This document shows, in pieces, positions 32,064 through 40,557 of a stretch of DNA of 64,000 nucleotides. A program made the position numbers and the translations under genes. The stretch covers positions 1 through 64,000 of the forward strand of contig NZ_JNWO01000029.1 in NCBI RefSeq assembly GCF_000716435.1, written 5' to 3'. Each line of letters starts with the position of its first letter. Positions within the stretch are counted from its first letter, which is position 1. This DNA comes from Streptomyces xylophagus (GTDB lineage: Bacteria > Actinomycetota > Actinomycetes > Streptomycetales > Streptomycetaceae). The notes below the pieces were generated by a model that was given only the letters and a program-made list of their open reading frames with translations, ran no database searches and was not told where the DNA came from.

Positions 32064-33770
32064 GTGGACCCGCGAGACACACGACACTCGACCCCCTCCC
32101 CCACCGACGTCGGCCGCCGCGACCTCCTCGCCCGCACGGCAGGCATCACGGCCGGCGCGACCCTGCTCGGCACCCTCACCCCCACCCCGGCATCGGCCAC
32201 CACCCCCCACACCACCGCAAGCCACGCCATCAGAACCCAGTCCGGCCTGGTCACGGGTGTCCCCGCCGCCCTCCCCGGCGTCACCGTCTACAAGGGCATC
32301 CCCTACGCCGCCTCCACCGCCGGCGAGAACCGCTGGCGTGCCCCGCAGCCACCGCCGTCCTGGCAGGGCGTCCGCAAGGCCGACACCTGCGGCGCGGCCT
32401 GCCCCCAGCCTGTCACGGGCATAGCCGCCGACAAGGTCCCGCCACTGAGCGAGGACTGCCTCAACCTCAACATCTGGACGGCAGAGGGGAGTTCGCGCGC
32501 ATCCCGCGCCCTCCGCCCGGTCTTCGTCTGGATCTACGGCGGCCGCAACAGCGCCATGTGGGCCTCGCAGCCGGTGTACGACGGGGCGAACCTGGCGGCC
32601 AAGGGCGCGGTCGTGGTGACGTACAACCACCGTGTGGGCGCCTTCGGCAACCTCGCGCATCCGGCGCTGAGTTCGGAGGGCGGGCACGGTGGTTCAGGGA
32701 ACTGGGGTGTGCAGGACACGGTGGCGGCGCTGCGGTGGATCCGCCGCAACATCGCCGCGTTCGGGGGCGATCCGGAGCGGGTGACGCTGGCGGGCTGGTC
32801 GCACGGCTCGTCGTTCGTGAACATCCTGATGATCTCGAAGCTCGCGCGGGGCCTGTTCCACCGGGCCCTCCTGTCGGCCGGTGTGCAGTACACCAAGGAC
32901 CCGGCACTGGGTCATGTGGCGGGCGGCTACGCGCAGTTGGCGGCGGCGGAGGCCAACGGGACGGCATTCGCGACGTACATGGGCGCGACGTCGCTGTCGG
33001 ACCTGCGCGCTCTCCCGGCCGACGAGATCGTCACCAAGGTGTACGCGCAGGGCGCCCCGGCGGCGGGCACGAACTTCGGCAACGTCCTGGACGGCTACGT
33101 CCTGCCGAAGTCGTACACGGCCGCGATGAAGTCCCGTACCGAGTACGACATCCCGGTCCTCACCGGCAACAACAAGGACGAGAACGGCGCCTCACCGACA
33201 CTGACGATGACGGTGGCGGCGTACGAGGCCTACGCGACAACCACGTTCGGCGACAAGGCGGCCGATTTCCTCGCCCTCTACCCCGCCACGACGGACGCGG
33301 AGGCGGCAGCCCAGTACAACAACTACGCCCGCGACGAGGAACGCGTCTCCACCTTCCTCTGGGGCACACAGTTCCGGACGACGGCCGCCAATCGCAGCCC
33401 CGTCCACACCTACTGGTGGACCCACGTCCCCCCGGGCCACGACACCACCAACCCCATCGAGCCGGCGGACGGCGCGGGCGCCTACCACGGCGCCGAGAAG
33501 TACTACCTCTTCGGCAACCTCTACGGCACCGACCGCCCCTGGACAGCGGCGGATTACGCGATCGCCGACACGACGTCGTCGTACGTCGCGAACTTCGCGG
33601 CAACGGGCAACCCGAACGGGCACGGGCTGCCGCCGTGGCCGGCGTTGCGGACGTCGAAGCCGGTGTCGATGGAGCTGGGCGACCACTTCGCGCCGCTTCC
33701 GGCGGCGGATTCGGGGGCCAAGTACGCGTTTTTGAAGGGGTATTTGGAGGGGCAGATGACGGAGTACTGA
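32064..33770 (+). CDS. Secreted type B carboxylesterase with unusual active-site motif
   Basis: A 568-residue alpha/beta hydrolase with a twin-arginine signal (GRRDLLARTAGITAGATLLG, residues about 12-31). Family features include VTVYKGIPYA, EDCLNLNIWT and GNWGVQDTVAALRWIRRNIAAFGGDP. The nucleophile elbow reads AGWSHGSS instead of the usual GESAGG, and the oxyanion loop is VWIYGGRNS instead of HGGG. The Ser remains, but specificity or efficiency may differ. A glycine-bounded Glu/His pair cannot be placed with certainty. The GTG at 32064 follows CGGAGA. The 131 bases before it hold no gene. Confidence 0.82.
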   Translation: MDPRDTRHSTPSPTDVGRRDLLARTAGITAGATLLGTLTPTPASATTPHTTASHAIRTQSGLVTGVPAALPGVTVYKGIPYAASTAGENRWRAPQPPPSWQGVRKADTCGAACPQPVTGIAADKVPPLSEDCLNLNIWTAEGSSRASRALRPVFVWIYGGRNSAMWASQPVYDGANLAAKGAVVVTYNHRVGAFGNLAHPALSSEGGHGGSGNWGVQDTVAALRWIRRNIAAFGGDPERVTLAGWSHGSSFVNILMISKLARGLFHRALLSAGVQYTKDPALGHVAGGYAQLAAAEANGTAFATYMGATSLSDLRALPADEIVTKVYAQGAPAAGTNFGNVLDGYVLPKSYTAAMKSRTEYDIPVLTGNNKDENGASPTLTMTVAAYEAYATTTFGDKAADFLALYPATTDAEAAAQYNNYARDEERVSTFLWGTQFRTTAANRSPVHTYWWTHVPPGHDTTNPIEPADGAGAYHGAEKYYLFGNLYGTDRPWTAADYAIADTTSSYVANFAATGNPNGHGLPPWPALRTSKPVSMELGDHFAPLPAADSGAKYAFLKGYLEGQMTEY

Positions 33771-33804
33771 GGCCGCGCATGCGGGGGGGGCATGGACTCG
33801 CTGA

Positions 33805-34356
33805 TACTTCGCCACACGCGACGACCTGGTCACGACACTGATCAACGACGTGTACACCGCGCTGGCCGACACCGTGGACTCCGCCTGGGAGACCGCCCCC
33901 GCCCAGGACCCGGCCGCCCGCATCGAGGCGTGGGCCCGCGCGTTCCGCGGCTGGGCCCTGGCCCACCCCGAAGGTTTCCGCCTCATCTACGGCGACCCCG
34001 TCCCCGGCTACCGCTCCCCCGAGGGCGGCGCCGCCCCGGACGCCGCCCGCCGTGTCTGCACCGGCATCACCGCGCTGGCGGCCGCGGCCTGGCCGTACGC
34101 CGAACACCGCTACGCGGACAGCGACTTCACCTGGTCGGACTTCGACGCGGGCCTCCTCGACAAGGTCCGCCCGGCCTTCCCCGACCTGCCCCCGGCCGCA
34201 GTGGCCCTTGCCCTGCGCCTCTGGAGCCGCCTGCACGGCCTGGTCTCACTGGAGATCTACGGCCACCTGCGGAACCAGACACTCAGCCCGGACAAACTCT
34301 TCCGCGAGGAACTGACCCAGCTCATCCGGACCTTGGACATCGCCCCGCAGCGGTAG
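33805..34356 (+). pseudogene. 5'-truncated TetR-family regulator
   Basis: The frame opens right after a TGA (33802) with YFATRDDLVTTLINDVYTAL, the end of a TetR recognition helix (normally LYRYFATRDDL). It continues through a full WHG-type ligand domain to TGA at 34356. About 45 residues carrying the first two DNA-binding helices are missing. Only some 34 bases separate the fragment from the carboxylesterase stop, and these include a run of eight or more G, so the missing part was deleted rather than frameshifted. A GTG at 33850 could still start a ligand-domain-only protein. Confidence 0.75.
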
Positions 34357-34395
34357 GAGGTATGCACGGGGGCACCTGCGGGGGCGCCCCACCGC

Positions 34396-35124
34396 TCACA
34401 AGAGGACAACACACCCTCGCCGCTCCAACTCCCCCAACAGCGACAAGGACGGATCGCACGCGTTCCACCGCAGGTCCAGCTTCTCCAGGGAGGGCAGGTC
34501 CAGCAGCCAGTCCGGGAGCAGGGTGAGCCGGTTGCTGCGTACGTCGAGCTGGCGGAGTCGGGGCAAGTCGGCCAGGGAGTGCGGGAGTTCGGTGAGCGCG
34601 TTCTCCCGTAGATCCAGGTGACGGAGTTCGTGGAGGTCGGTCACGGATGACGGCAGGCGGGCGATCTCGTTGCCCCGGAGCCAGAGTTCGCGCAGGTCGA
34701 GGAGATCCCCGATGCTGTCGGGCAGTGTGGTGAGCCGGTTGTGCTGTGCCCGGAGTTCGATCAGGGCTGTCATGCGGCCGATGGTCTCGGGCAGGGCGGT
34801 GAGGGCGTTCTCGCCGACGTTCAGGTAGCGCAGCCGGGTCAAGTCCCCCAGGGCGTGCGGGAGTTCGGGCAACGCGTTGTCGTGCAGGTAGAGGCAGCCG
34901 TCGAGGCCGGGCAGGTCGCCGAGTTCGTCGGGCAGCGAGGTGAGGTGGTTGTGACCGAGGTCCAGGGTGGTCAGCCGGTGCAGTCGGCCGATCGCGGGTG
35001 ACAGGTCCGTTAGTCCGTTGTCCGCGAGGATCAGGACCTGGAGTCCGGTGTCCTGCCATACCGACTCCGGTACTTCTCCCAGCTGTCGGCGCCATAGATT
35101 CAGCGTGTTCGGCATGTGCGGCAC
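34396..35124 (-). CDS. Leucine-rich-repeat protein
   Basis: A 242-residue protein made almost wholly of 23-residue leucine-rich repeats, about nine of them, each of the form LPxxIGxLxxLRxLxLxxNxL (for example LPDSIGDLLDLRELWLRGNE). It has no signal peptide or membrane helix, so it should be a cytosolic solenoid for protein binding. It starts four bases after the NUDIX stop and probably shares its mRNA. The GTG at 35124 and an ATG nine bases further are both possible starts. Short LRR proteins like this occur in Streptomyces without known function. Confidence 0.8.
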   Translation of the reverse strand: MPHMPNTLNLWRRQLGEVPESVWQDTGLQVLILADNGLTDLSPAIGRLHRLTTLDLGHNHLTSLPDELGDLPGLDGCLYLHDNALPELPHALGDLTRLRYLNVGENALTALPETIGRMTALIELRAQHNRLTTLPDSIGDLLDLRELWLRGNEIARLPSSVTDLHELRHLDLRENALTELPHSLADLPRLRQLDVRSNRLTLLPDWLLDLPSLEKLDLRWNACDPSLSLLGELERRGCVVLL

Positions 35125-35127
35125 GGT

Positions 35128-35574
35128 CTACACCCAACCGTGCAGGGACACCTCTGTCCAACTCCCGCTGAGGTAATGGTCGAGCGCCCCAGCATTCCCC
35201 CGGACGAAGTTCCCAGGAACGGCGTCGACATCGACCCAACGGACCTCCGCGTGCTTGAGAGGCTCGCGGTTCTCCGGTTCGCCGGTCCACTTGTCCGTGG
35301 CGAAGACGACCGTGAGGTAGCCGCTCGGTGCCTCGACGCCCAAGGCGGCATGGACGACGTGGACGACCTTCAGCGACTCCGCCGTCACGACGAGCCCGGT
35401 CTCCTCGTACAGTTCGCGCACGGCCGTGGCGGTGACGGGCTCGCCGGGTTCGTTCTTGCCTACGGGGAGATCCCACATGCCGCGGCCGAACTTGGCGTAC
35501 TCGCCGCGTTGGATGAGGACGACGCGACCCGCGGCCCGGTCGTGGACGATGACGGCGGCGACCAGCAGGGTCAT
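35128..35574 (-). CDS. NUDIX hydrolase
   Basis: A 148-residue enzyme with a complete Nudix box, G-x5-E-x7-RELYEETGL, at about residues 40-62. It should cleave a nucleoside diphosphate linked to another moiety, with Mg2+ bound by the box. DLPVGKNEPGEP at the entry loop is of the MutT/ADP-ribose pyrophosphatase type. Its ATG overlaps the TGA of the upstream secreted-protein gene (ATGA), and the LRR gene follows closely, so the three form one transcription unit on the minus strand. The substrate cannot be named. Confidence 0.9.
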   Translation of the reverse strand: MTLLVAAVIVHDRAAGRVVLIQRGEYAKFGRGMWDLPVGKNEPGEPVTATAVRELYEETGLVVTAESLKVVHVVHAALGVEAPSGYLTVVFATDKWTGEPENREPLKHAEVRWVDVDAVPGNFVRGNAGALDHYLSGSWTEVSLHGWV

Positions 35575-37880
35575 GGCGTGCCGGGCCGGACGGTGAGGTA
35601 GGTCCAGCCGCTCCAGGCGGAGCCGGTCTGCGCGCCCGTGCTCGGCGGGGTGTAGTGGCCGCGCAGGCGGTAACGGCCGTTGTCCGCGAAGAGTTTGAGG
35701 GCGCGGCTGTAGCCGTACCAGCCGTCGCTGTACAACGGCACGCACTTCTGCGAGGTGACCTGGTGCCACGCTCCCGAGGTGTAGCGCTCGACGTACACCG
35801 ACATGCATCCGGTGGACTGGTGGGGAGCGACCTCGAGGTCGTAGCCCATGTTCACTTCGGACTTGTAGAAGACCTGATACGTCGTCGCACCGATCCGGGT
35901 GGTCGCGAGCGGCCATTGCAGCTGGGTCCGTGTCACGGCCGGGGTGAGCGTCACGCCGTGCGTCGCGGTGCGTGGGGCGTAGCGGTAGTCGCCCGCGAAG
36001 ACCGCGGTGAAGGTGGTGTTGCGGGTGACCTTGACGGTCGCCACCAGGTTGCCCGACGAGTCGACGCGGCCGGTCTTGAGCTGGGTGCGGGACTTTCCGG
36101 CGGGCTGCGAATAGAGCGTCACCGTACGGGAGTTGTACGTCGTCCCGAGGTGCGCGGTGACCTTGGCCGTGGCGCCGGAACGGTAGGCGCCCGCGTTCGT
36201 CGTGACAGTCAGGGCCGGAGTGGCCCGGGAGACCTGGACGTTCGCGGACGAGGTCACCGGGAGGTAGGCCGTGCCGCCGTCGTAGGTGACGGTGTAGGTG
36301 TTGGTGCTGCCGACCTGCGGTGTGTCGTGGACGGTGAAGGTGCCGTCGGCGGCGGGCGTGACCGCGGGGAGGGTGTAGCCGGACGGGTGGGCCGCGTCCT
36401 TCTTGACGACGTGGACCGTGCCGGTCGTCAAGTGGGCGTGGGGCCAGGTGAGTTGGCCGGTGACGGCGAGCGGCGCGGCGCGGTTGCCGGTGGCGGGTGC
36501 CGACAGGGTCAGCTTCGGCTGGTACTTGGCGAGGGGGATGTCGAAGGTCCGGGTGGCCGGGGCGTAGTGGCCGCCGCCGGAGTAGTCGACGCGGTAGCTC
36601 AGGGTGCCGGTGAGCGGGGCGGTGTCGTGGACGCGGTACAGGCCGAAGGTGGCGATCGGACTCGCCGGGACCTTTGTCGCGTCGGGCACGACCACGCCGT
36701 CCGGATGGGCGTCGTCGTAGCGCGTTATCCGTACGGAGCCCGGGAGTTGACCGTTGTCGCCCGCGTCGAGCGAGAGCGTGGAGTCGAACACCGCCGAGAA
36801 GGACAGGGGTTCCCCGGGAGCGAGCGGCTCGGTGGCGGGCCCGATGATCCTGACGGCGGCGGTCTCCGGGGACCGGGTCTGCTGCAACGTCGGTGTTCCG
36901 CCGGCGGGGTCCACGGACACGGCGTACAGCCGGCTCTCGTCCGGCGCCCAGGCGAGCCCGTGCGCGGCCGGCCGTAGCGGATCGTCGATCAGGTGCTCGC
37001 TGTAGAAGCCGGAGCCGCTCACCGGAACGGCCAGATACTCCCGGCCGTCCCAGCCGGCCAGGGTGCCGTCGGGCGCGACGGCCAGGGCCGGGGCGCCCAG
37101 CGCGTTGGCGAACGAGCCTTCCCTTGCCAGGTCGGAGAAGCGGAGCCGGTTGGCGAACACGTTCCGCGACGACGCGACGGCGACATCCTGCCCGTCCGCG
37201 GTGACCGCGAAGTCGGTCAGGTCGGGGATCGGCTCCGTCTGGGCCGCCTGCCGCGTCAGCGCGCCGCCGTCCGCGATCCGGTACGTGACGAACGCCGAGG
37301 TGTCGCCCGTCTGTACGGCCGCGACGAGCGCGCCGGACGGCGTCGGAGTCGTCCCCAGCGTGGGCGAACCGGCCCAACTCCCGTCGTCCCGCGCTGTCTT
37401 CACCGTCCCAGTGGCGTCCACCGACCCGATGCCACCGGTGCCCGCCGCCGTCCCGTACCCGAACCAGAGCGTGCCCCCGGCGACGGCCAGCGAGTCGGGC
37501 CGGGTACCGGCACCGGTGCCGTAGCGGGCGGTCTCCGCCAGCGTGTCCGTACTGATCGCGGCGATCGCGTCCTGGTCCGGCAGCGCCGCGTAGAGCGTGG
37601 AACCGTCGTCCGACAGCGCCAGCCCCGTGGCCCCCGGCTCCCCGCCGATCGTCGTCGCGTCGCCGCCGTCGAGATCGGTCACGAGGATGCCGTCCGTGCC
37701 GGCGCCCCCGCTGAAGAAGAGATGACCGTGGGCGGCGTCCACCAGCAGATGCGAGAAGTGCGCGATCGGCAGCGCCACCCCCGACGCCGCGTACGAGTCG
37801 GCCGCCCCGGGGACGATCACCCCCGTCAGCCCCAGCACCGTCGCCGCCGCGGTCAGCAGCGAGAAACGCCTCGTCTTCAC
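35571..37880 (-). CDS. Secreted beta-propeller protein with Ig-like repeats
   Basis: A 769-residue exported protein. A signal peptide (VKTRRFSLLTAAATVLGLTGVIVPGAADSYAA) leads into about 270 residues with propeller-type repeats (DLDGGDATTIGGEPGATGLALSDDGSTLYAALPDQD). At least three Ig-like modules follow (VQVSRATPALTVTTNAGAYRSGATAKVTAHLG). A C-terminal domain of about 130 residues carries a Cys pair (TGCMSV, SQKCVP). The plan suggests surface display or binding rather than catalysis. The GTG at 37880 follows GGGGGGA. It heads the operon with the NUDIX and LRR genes. Confidence 0.78.
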   Translation of the reverse strand: MKTRRFSLLTAAATVLGLTGVIVPGAADSYAASGVALPIAHFSHLLVDAAHGHLFFSGGAGTDGILVTDLDGGDATTIGGEPGATGLALSDDGSTLYAALPDQDAIAAISTDTLAETARYGTGAGTRPDSLAVAGGTLWFGYGTAAGTGGIGSVDATGTVKTARDDGSWAGSPTLGTTPTPSGALVAAVQTGDTSAFVTYRIADGGALTRQAAQTEPIPDLTDFAVTADGQDVAVASSRNVFANRLRFSDLAREGSFANALGAPALAVAPDGTLAGWDGREYLAVPVSGSGFYSEHLIDDPLRPAAHGLAWAPDESRLYAVSVDPAGGTPTLQQTRSPETAAVRIIGPATEPLAPGEPLSFSAVFDSTLSLDAGDNGQLPGSVRITRYDDAHPDGVVVPDATKVPASPIATFGLYRVHDTAPLTGTLSYRVDYSGGGHYAPATRTFDIPLAKYQPKLTLSAPATGNRAAPLAVTGQLTWPHAHLTTGTVHVVKKDAAHPSGYTLPAVTPAADGTFTVHDTPQVGSTNTYTVTYDGGTAYLPVTSSANVQVSRATPALTVTTNAGAYRSGATAKVTAHLGTTYNSRTVTLYSQPAGKSRTQLKTGRVDSSGNLVATVKVTRNTTFTAVFAGDYRYAPRTATHGVTLTPAVTRTQLQWPLATTRIGATTYQVFYKSEVNMGYDLEVAPHQSTGCMSVYVERYTSGAWHQVTSQKCVPLYSDGWYGYSRALKLFADNGRYRLRGHYTPPSTGAQTGSAWSGWTYLTVRPGTP

Positions 37881-37906
37881 GCAGGTCCCCCCGGACACAC
37901 GATGAG

Positions 37907-37934
37907 GCCCCGGCCGCGGGACGGCGGCCGGGGC
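37907..37934. terminator. Hairpin ending the arsenic operon
   Basis: GCCCCGGCCGC, loop GGGACG, GCGGCCGGGGC: an 11-bp perfect stem between the end of arsC (minus) and the start of the secreted propeller gene. No T-run is present. The remaining bases up to 38076 hold nothing else recognisable. Confidence 0.55.
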
Positions 37935-38076
37935 GAAACCCTCAGGTCAAGTTCTGCGCGGATCGTACTACGTGGTCCACGGCGGCCCTTCGGCACGCGG
38001 ACCCCGGATCGGACGGCGGCGGCGCCACCCGCGCGGTGAAGAAGACACGGCGTGAGCCGACCCCGCTCCCCTTGGA

Positions 38077-38502
38077 TCAGGCCGACGCCGCCGGAATTCC
38101 GAGCTCGCCCAGCAGACCTCGTACCCGCCGCTCGATCTCCTCCCGGACGGGCCGCACGGCGTCCACCCCTTGCCCCGCCGGGTCGTCGAGTTGCCAGTCC
38201 AGGTACCGCTTGCCCGGGAAGACGGGGCAGGCGTCCCCGCAGCCCATCGTGATCACGACGTCCGAGGACCGCACGGCCTCGACGGTGAGCACCTTCGGCG
38301 TCTCGGCGGAGATATCGATCCCCACCTCCGCCATGGCCTCGACCACCGCCGGGTTGACCGTGTCGGCGGGAGCGGAGCCCGCCGACCGGACCTCGACCCG
38401 GTCACCGGCGAGACGGGTGAGGAAGGCCGCGCCCATCTGGGAGCGGCCGGCGTTGTGGACGCAGACGAACAACACGGAGGGGCGCGGGGCGGCGGAAGTC
38501 AT
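38077..38502 (-). CDS. arsC: Arsenate reductase, low-MW phosphatase type
   Basis: A 141-residue protein of the thioredoxin/mycothiol-coupled ArsC family. The P-loop FVCVHNAGRSQMG (Cys at about residue 14) is the arsenate site. The second half has ITMGCGDACPVFPGKRYLDW, with further Cys residues for the disulphide relay, and DDPAGQ. It reduces As(V) to As(III). It is the last gene of the minus-strand unit arsR-aquaporin-arsC, 29 bases after the aquaporin gene. Confidence 0.93.
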   Translation of the reverse strand: MTSAAPRPSVLFVCVHNAGRSQMGAAFLTRLAGDRVEVRSAGSAPADTVNPAVVEAMAEVGIDISAETPKVLTVEAVRSSDVVITMGCGDACPVFPGKRYLDWQLDDPAGQGVDAVRPVREEIERRVRGLLGELGIPAASA

Positions 38503-38531
38503 GGCGGGTGTCCTTGGAGGCTGAAGTCCGG

Positions 38532-39266
38532 TCAGGGGGAGGCGAGTTCGGGCTCGCCGTGCGGGGCGACGACGACGGCCGCGGTGCGGGCAGGACGTCC
38601 GTACACGACTGCCACGGCCCCCAACCCGGCTACGGCGCCCAGCAGTTGTGCCCCGACGAACGGGGCGACGGAGGCGGGCGCGATCCCGGCGAAGGTGTCG
38701 GTGAAGGCGCGGCCGACGGTGACGGCGGGATTCGCGAAGGAGGTCGAGGACGTGAACCAGTAGGCGGCCCCGACGTAGGAGGCCACGGCTGCCGGGGCGA
38801 GCGCGGCGCGGCCGACGCGCTCCAGCCCCAGCACGAGCAGGACCAGCCCACCCGTGGCGACGACCTCACCCAGCAACAGGTGCCCGGCGGAACGGTCGTG
38901 GGTGGAGAACTCCACCAGCGGCTCGGCGAACATGGCGTCGGCCAGCACCGCGCCCGCGATCGCCCCGGCAACCTGCGCGGGTACGTACGCGGCGACCTCC
39001 CGCAGGCTCGGCCCGGTTCCGCTACGACGGCCGGTCACCCAAGTGGCCAGCGTCACGGCGGGGTTGAAGTGCGCGCCGGAAACCGGCCCCAGCAGCGTGA
39101 TCAGCACACCCAGGCCGAGGACGGTGGCCAGGGAGTTGGCCAGCAACTGCACGCCGACGTCGTGGGACAGCTCGGTCGCCTGGATGCCGGAGCCCACGAC
39201 CACGGTCACCAGCAGCCCGGTCCCGACCGCCTCGGCGACGGCACGGCGAGCGAGGGAGGCCGTCAC
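38532..39266 (-). CDS. MIP/aquaporin-family channel of the arsenic operon
   Basis: A 244-residue channel with six membrane helices and the two pore motifs HFNPAVTLA and FANPAVTVG. Its place between arsR and arsC fits the AqpS type, which lets arsenite (and trivalent methylarsenicals) leave the cell passively. No ArsB or Acr3 pump is present, so this channel is the likely exit route. Its GTG start overlaps the arsR stop as GTGA, a translationally coupled junction. Confidence 0.88.
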   Translation of the reverse strand: MTASLARRAVAEAVGTGLLVTVVVGSGIQATELSHDVGVQLLANSLATVLGLGVLITLLGPVSGAHFNPAVTLATWVTGRRSGTGPSLREVAAYVPAQVAGAIAGAVLADAMFAEPLVEFSTHDRSAGHLLLGEVVATGGLVLLVLGLERVGRAALAPAAVASYVGAAYWFTSSTSFANPAVTVGRAFTDTFAGIAPASVAPFVGAQLLGAVAGLGAVAVVYGRPARTAAVVVAPHGEPELASP

Positions 39267-39643
39267 GCGGTCACTTCCGTGACGGCCTGCGGCGTCGTCA
39301 GGAACGCGGCGAGCTTGTCCAGAACCCCGGGCAGCGCCCAGTAGTACACCCACGTCCCACGGCGTTCGCAGTCGATCAGACCGGCCTGCCGCAGCAGCTT
39401 GAGGTGGTGGGAGATCGTCGGCTGGGACAGGTCGAAGGCCGGCGTCATCTCGCACACGCAGACCTCGCCGCCCTCCCGCGAGGCGATCATCGACAGCAGA
39501 CGCAGCCGCACCGGATCGCCCAGCGCCTTGAACACCTTCGCCAGCTCCGTGGCACATTCGTCGTCCAGGGGCGCGGAGGCCAGACCGGGGCAGCACGAGG
39601 CGTCCTGGCCGATCGCGATCACCTCAAGCTCTTGTTTCGACAC
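39263..39643 (-). CDS. arsR: ArsR arsenite-responsive repressor
   Basis: A 126-residue winged-helix repressor. The helix-turn-helix contains FDLSQPTISHHLKLLRQAGL (about residues 69-88). Just before it lies the metal-binding CVCEM, the usual arsenite site of ArsR, and an extra CC pair sits near residue 17. It should release DNA when As(III) is bound, inducing the operon and the divergent arsM. An inverted repeat fills the region between the two start codons. Confidence 0.92.
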   Translation of the reverse strand: MSKQELEVIAIGQDASCCPGLASAPLDDECATELAKVFKALGDPVRLRLLSMIASREGGEVCVCEMTPAFDLSQPTISHHLKLLRQAGLIDCERRGTWVYYWALPGVLDKLAAFLTTPQAVTEVTA

Positions 39644-39650
39644 CCTTCTA

Positions 39651-39701
39651 TATTGACGTCTCTCGATCCAAGGCGCAAGGTTGCATCAACGAACGTCAAT
39701 A
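39651..39701. promoter_or_regulatory. Divergent ars operator/promoter
   Basis: TATTGACGT (39651-39659) and its exact inverse ACGTCAATA (39693-39701) frame the arsR/arsM gap. Each contains TTGAC and can serve as a -35 for the gene it faces; TTGACG with CAAGGT 17 bases on is the candidate for arsM. ArsR binding to the arms would repress both directions. Confidence 0.65.
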
Positions 39702-39726
39702 CAGGCAGTTAGGAGTGGATCCAGCC

Positions 39727-40548
39727 ATGAGCGAACAGTCCACCGAGCCCACCGACCTGCGTGAAACCGTCCGCCGGCGGTACGCCTCCGCAGCCCTGAA
39801 GGTCACCGAGGGCGGCACCGCCTGCTGCGGCCCCGAGCCCGTCGAGATCGAGACCGAAACCGAGACCGACGAGAACTTCGGCTCCGCGCTCTACCCCACC
39901 GCCGAACGCGACAGCCTCCCCACCGAAGCGGTCGCCGCCTCCCTCGGCTGCGGCAACCCCACCGCCGTAGCCGAACTCCGCGAGGGCGAACGCGTCCTGG
40001 ACCTCGGTTCCGGCGGCGGCATCGACGTCCTGCTCTCCGCACGCCGCGTCGGCCCGACCGGCAAGGCGTACGGGCTGGACATGACGGAGGAGATGCTCGC
40101 CCTCGCCCTGGGCAACGCCGAGAGGGCGGGCGCCACCAACGTGGAGTTCCTCAAGGGCACCATCGAGGCGATCCCGCTGCCCGCGAACACCGTCGACGTG
40201 GTCATCTCGAACTGCGTGATCAACCTGTCCGTCGACAAGCCCGCCGTCTTCACCGAGACCTTCCGCGTCCTCCGGCCCGGCGGCCGTATCGGCGTCTCCG
40301 ACGTCGTCGCCGACGACACGCTCACCCCCGAACAGCGCGCGCAGCGCGGTGACTACGTCGGCTGCATCGCCGGTGCGCTGTCCTTCGCGGAGTACCGCAC
40401 CGGCCTCGAAGCCGCCGGTTTCACCGGCATCGCCATCACCCCGGCCCACCCCGTCGCGGACGGCATGCACTCGGCCGTCATCCGCGCCACCAAGCCCCGA
40501 GACCAGAACAGCGCCCGACCGACCGAAGTCGACTCAGGCGCTGCGTAG
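39727..40548 (+). CDS. arsM: Arsenite S-adenosylmethionine methyltransferase
   Basis: A 273-residue methyltransferase. Motif I is LDLGSGGGIDVLLSA (about residues 93-107). The conserved cysteines of ArsM are present: a CC pair near residue 35 (TACCGPEP), SLGCGNP, ISNCVINL and DYVGCIAGAL. It would methylate As(III) to volatile or exportable methylarsenicals. It is divergent from arsR and should be induced together with it. The ATG at 39727 is chosen (AGGAG 11 bases upstream); a GTG at 39715 is in frame. The last dozen residues are encoded by a repeated sequence also found at 56637. Confidence 0.9.
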   Translation: MSEQSTEPTDLRETVRRRYASAALKVTEGGTACCGPEPVEIETETETDENFGSALYPTAERDSLPTEAVAASLGCGNPTAVAELREGERVLDLGSGGGIDVLLSARRVGPTGKAYGLDMTEEMLALALGNAERAGATNVEFLKGTIEAIPLPANTVDVVISNCVINLSVDKPAVFTETFRVLRPGGRIGVSDVVADDTLTPEQRAQRGDYVGCIAGALSFAEYRTGLEAAGFTGIAITPAHPVADGMHSAVIRATKPRDQNSARPTEVDSGAA

Positions 40549-40557
40549 CGGGTCAGG
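40509..40557. repeat. Repeated ~50-bp segment, copy A (end of arsM)
   Basis: About 44 of 50 bases match 56637-56687, beside tRNA-Lys. Both copies have the inverted ends CAGCGCC ... GGCGCTG and end GGTCAGGG. Copy A includes the arsM stop codon and abuts the convergent TetR gene, so it may be a terminator-like dispersed element or an old recombination end. Confidence 0.7.
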
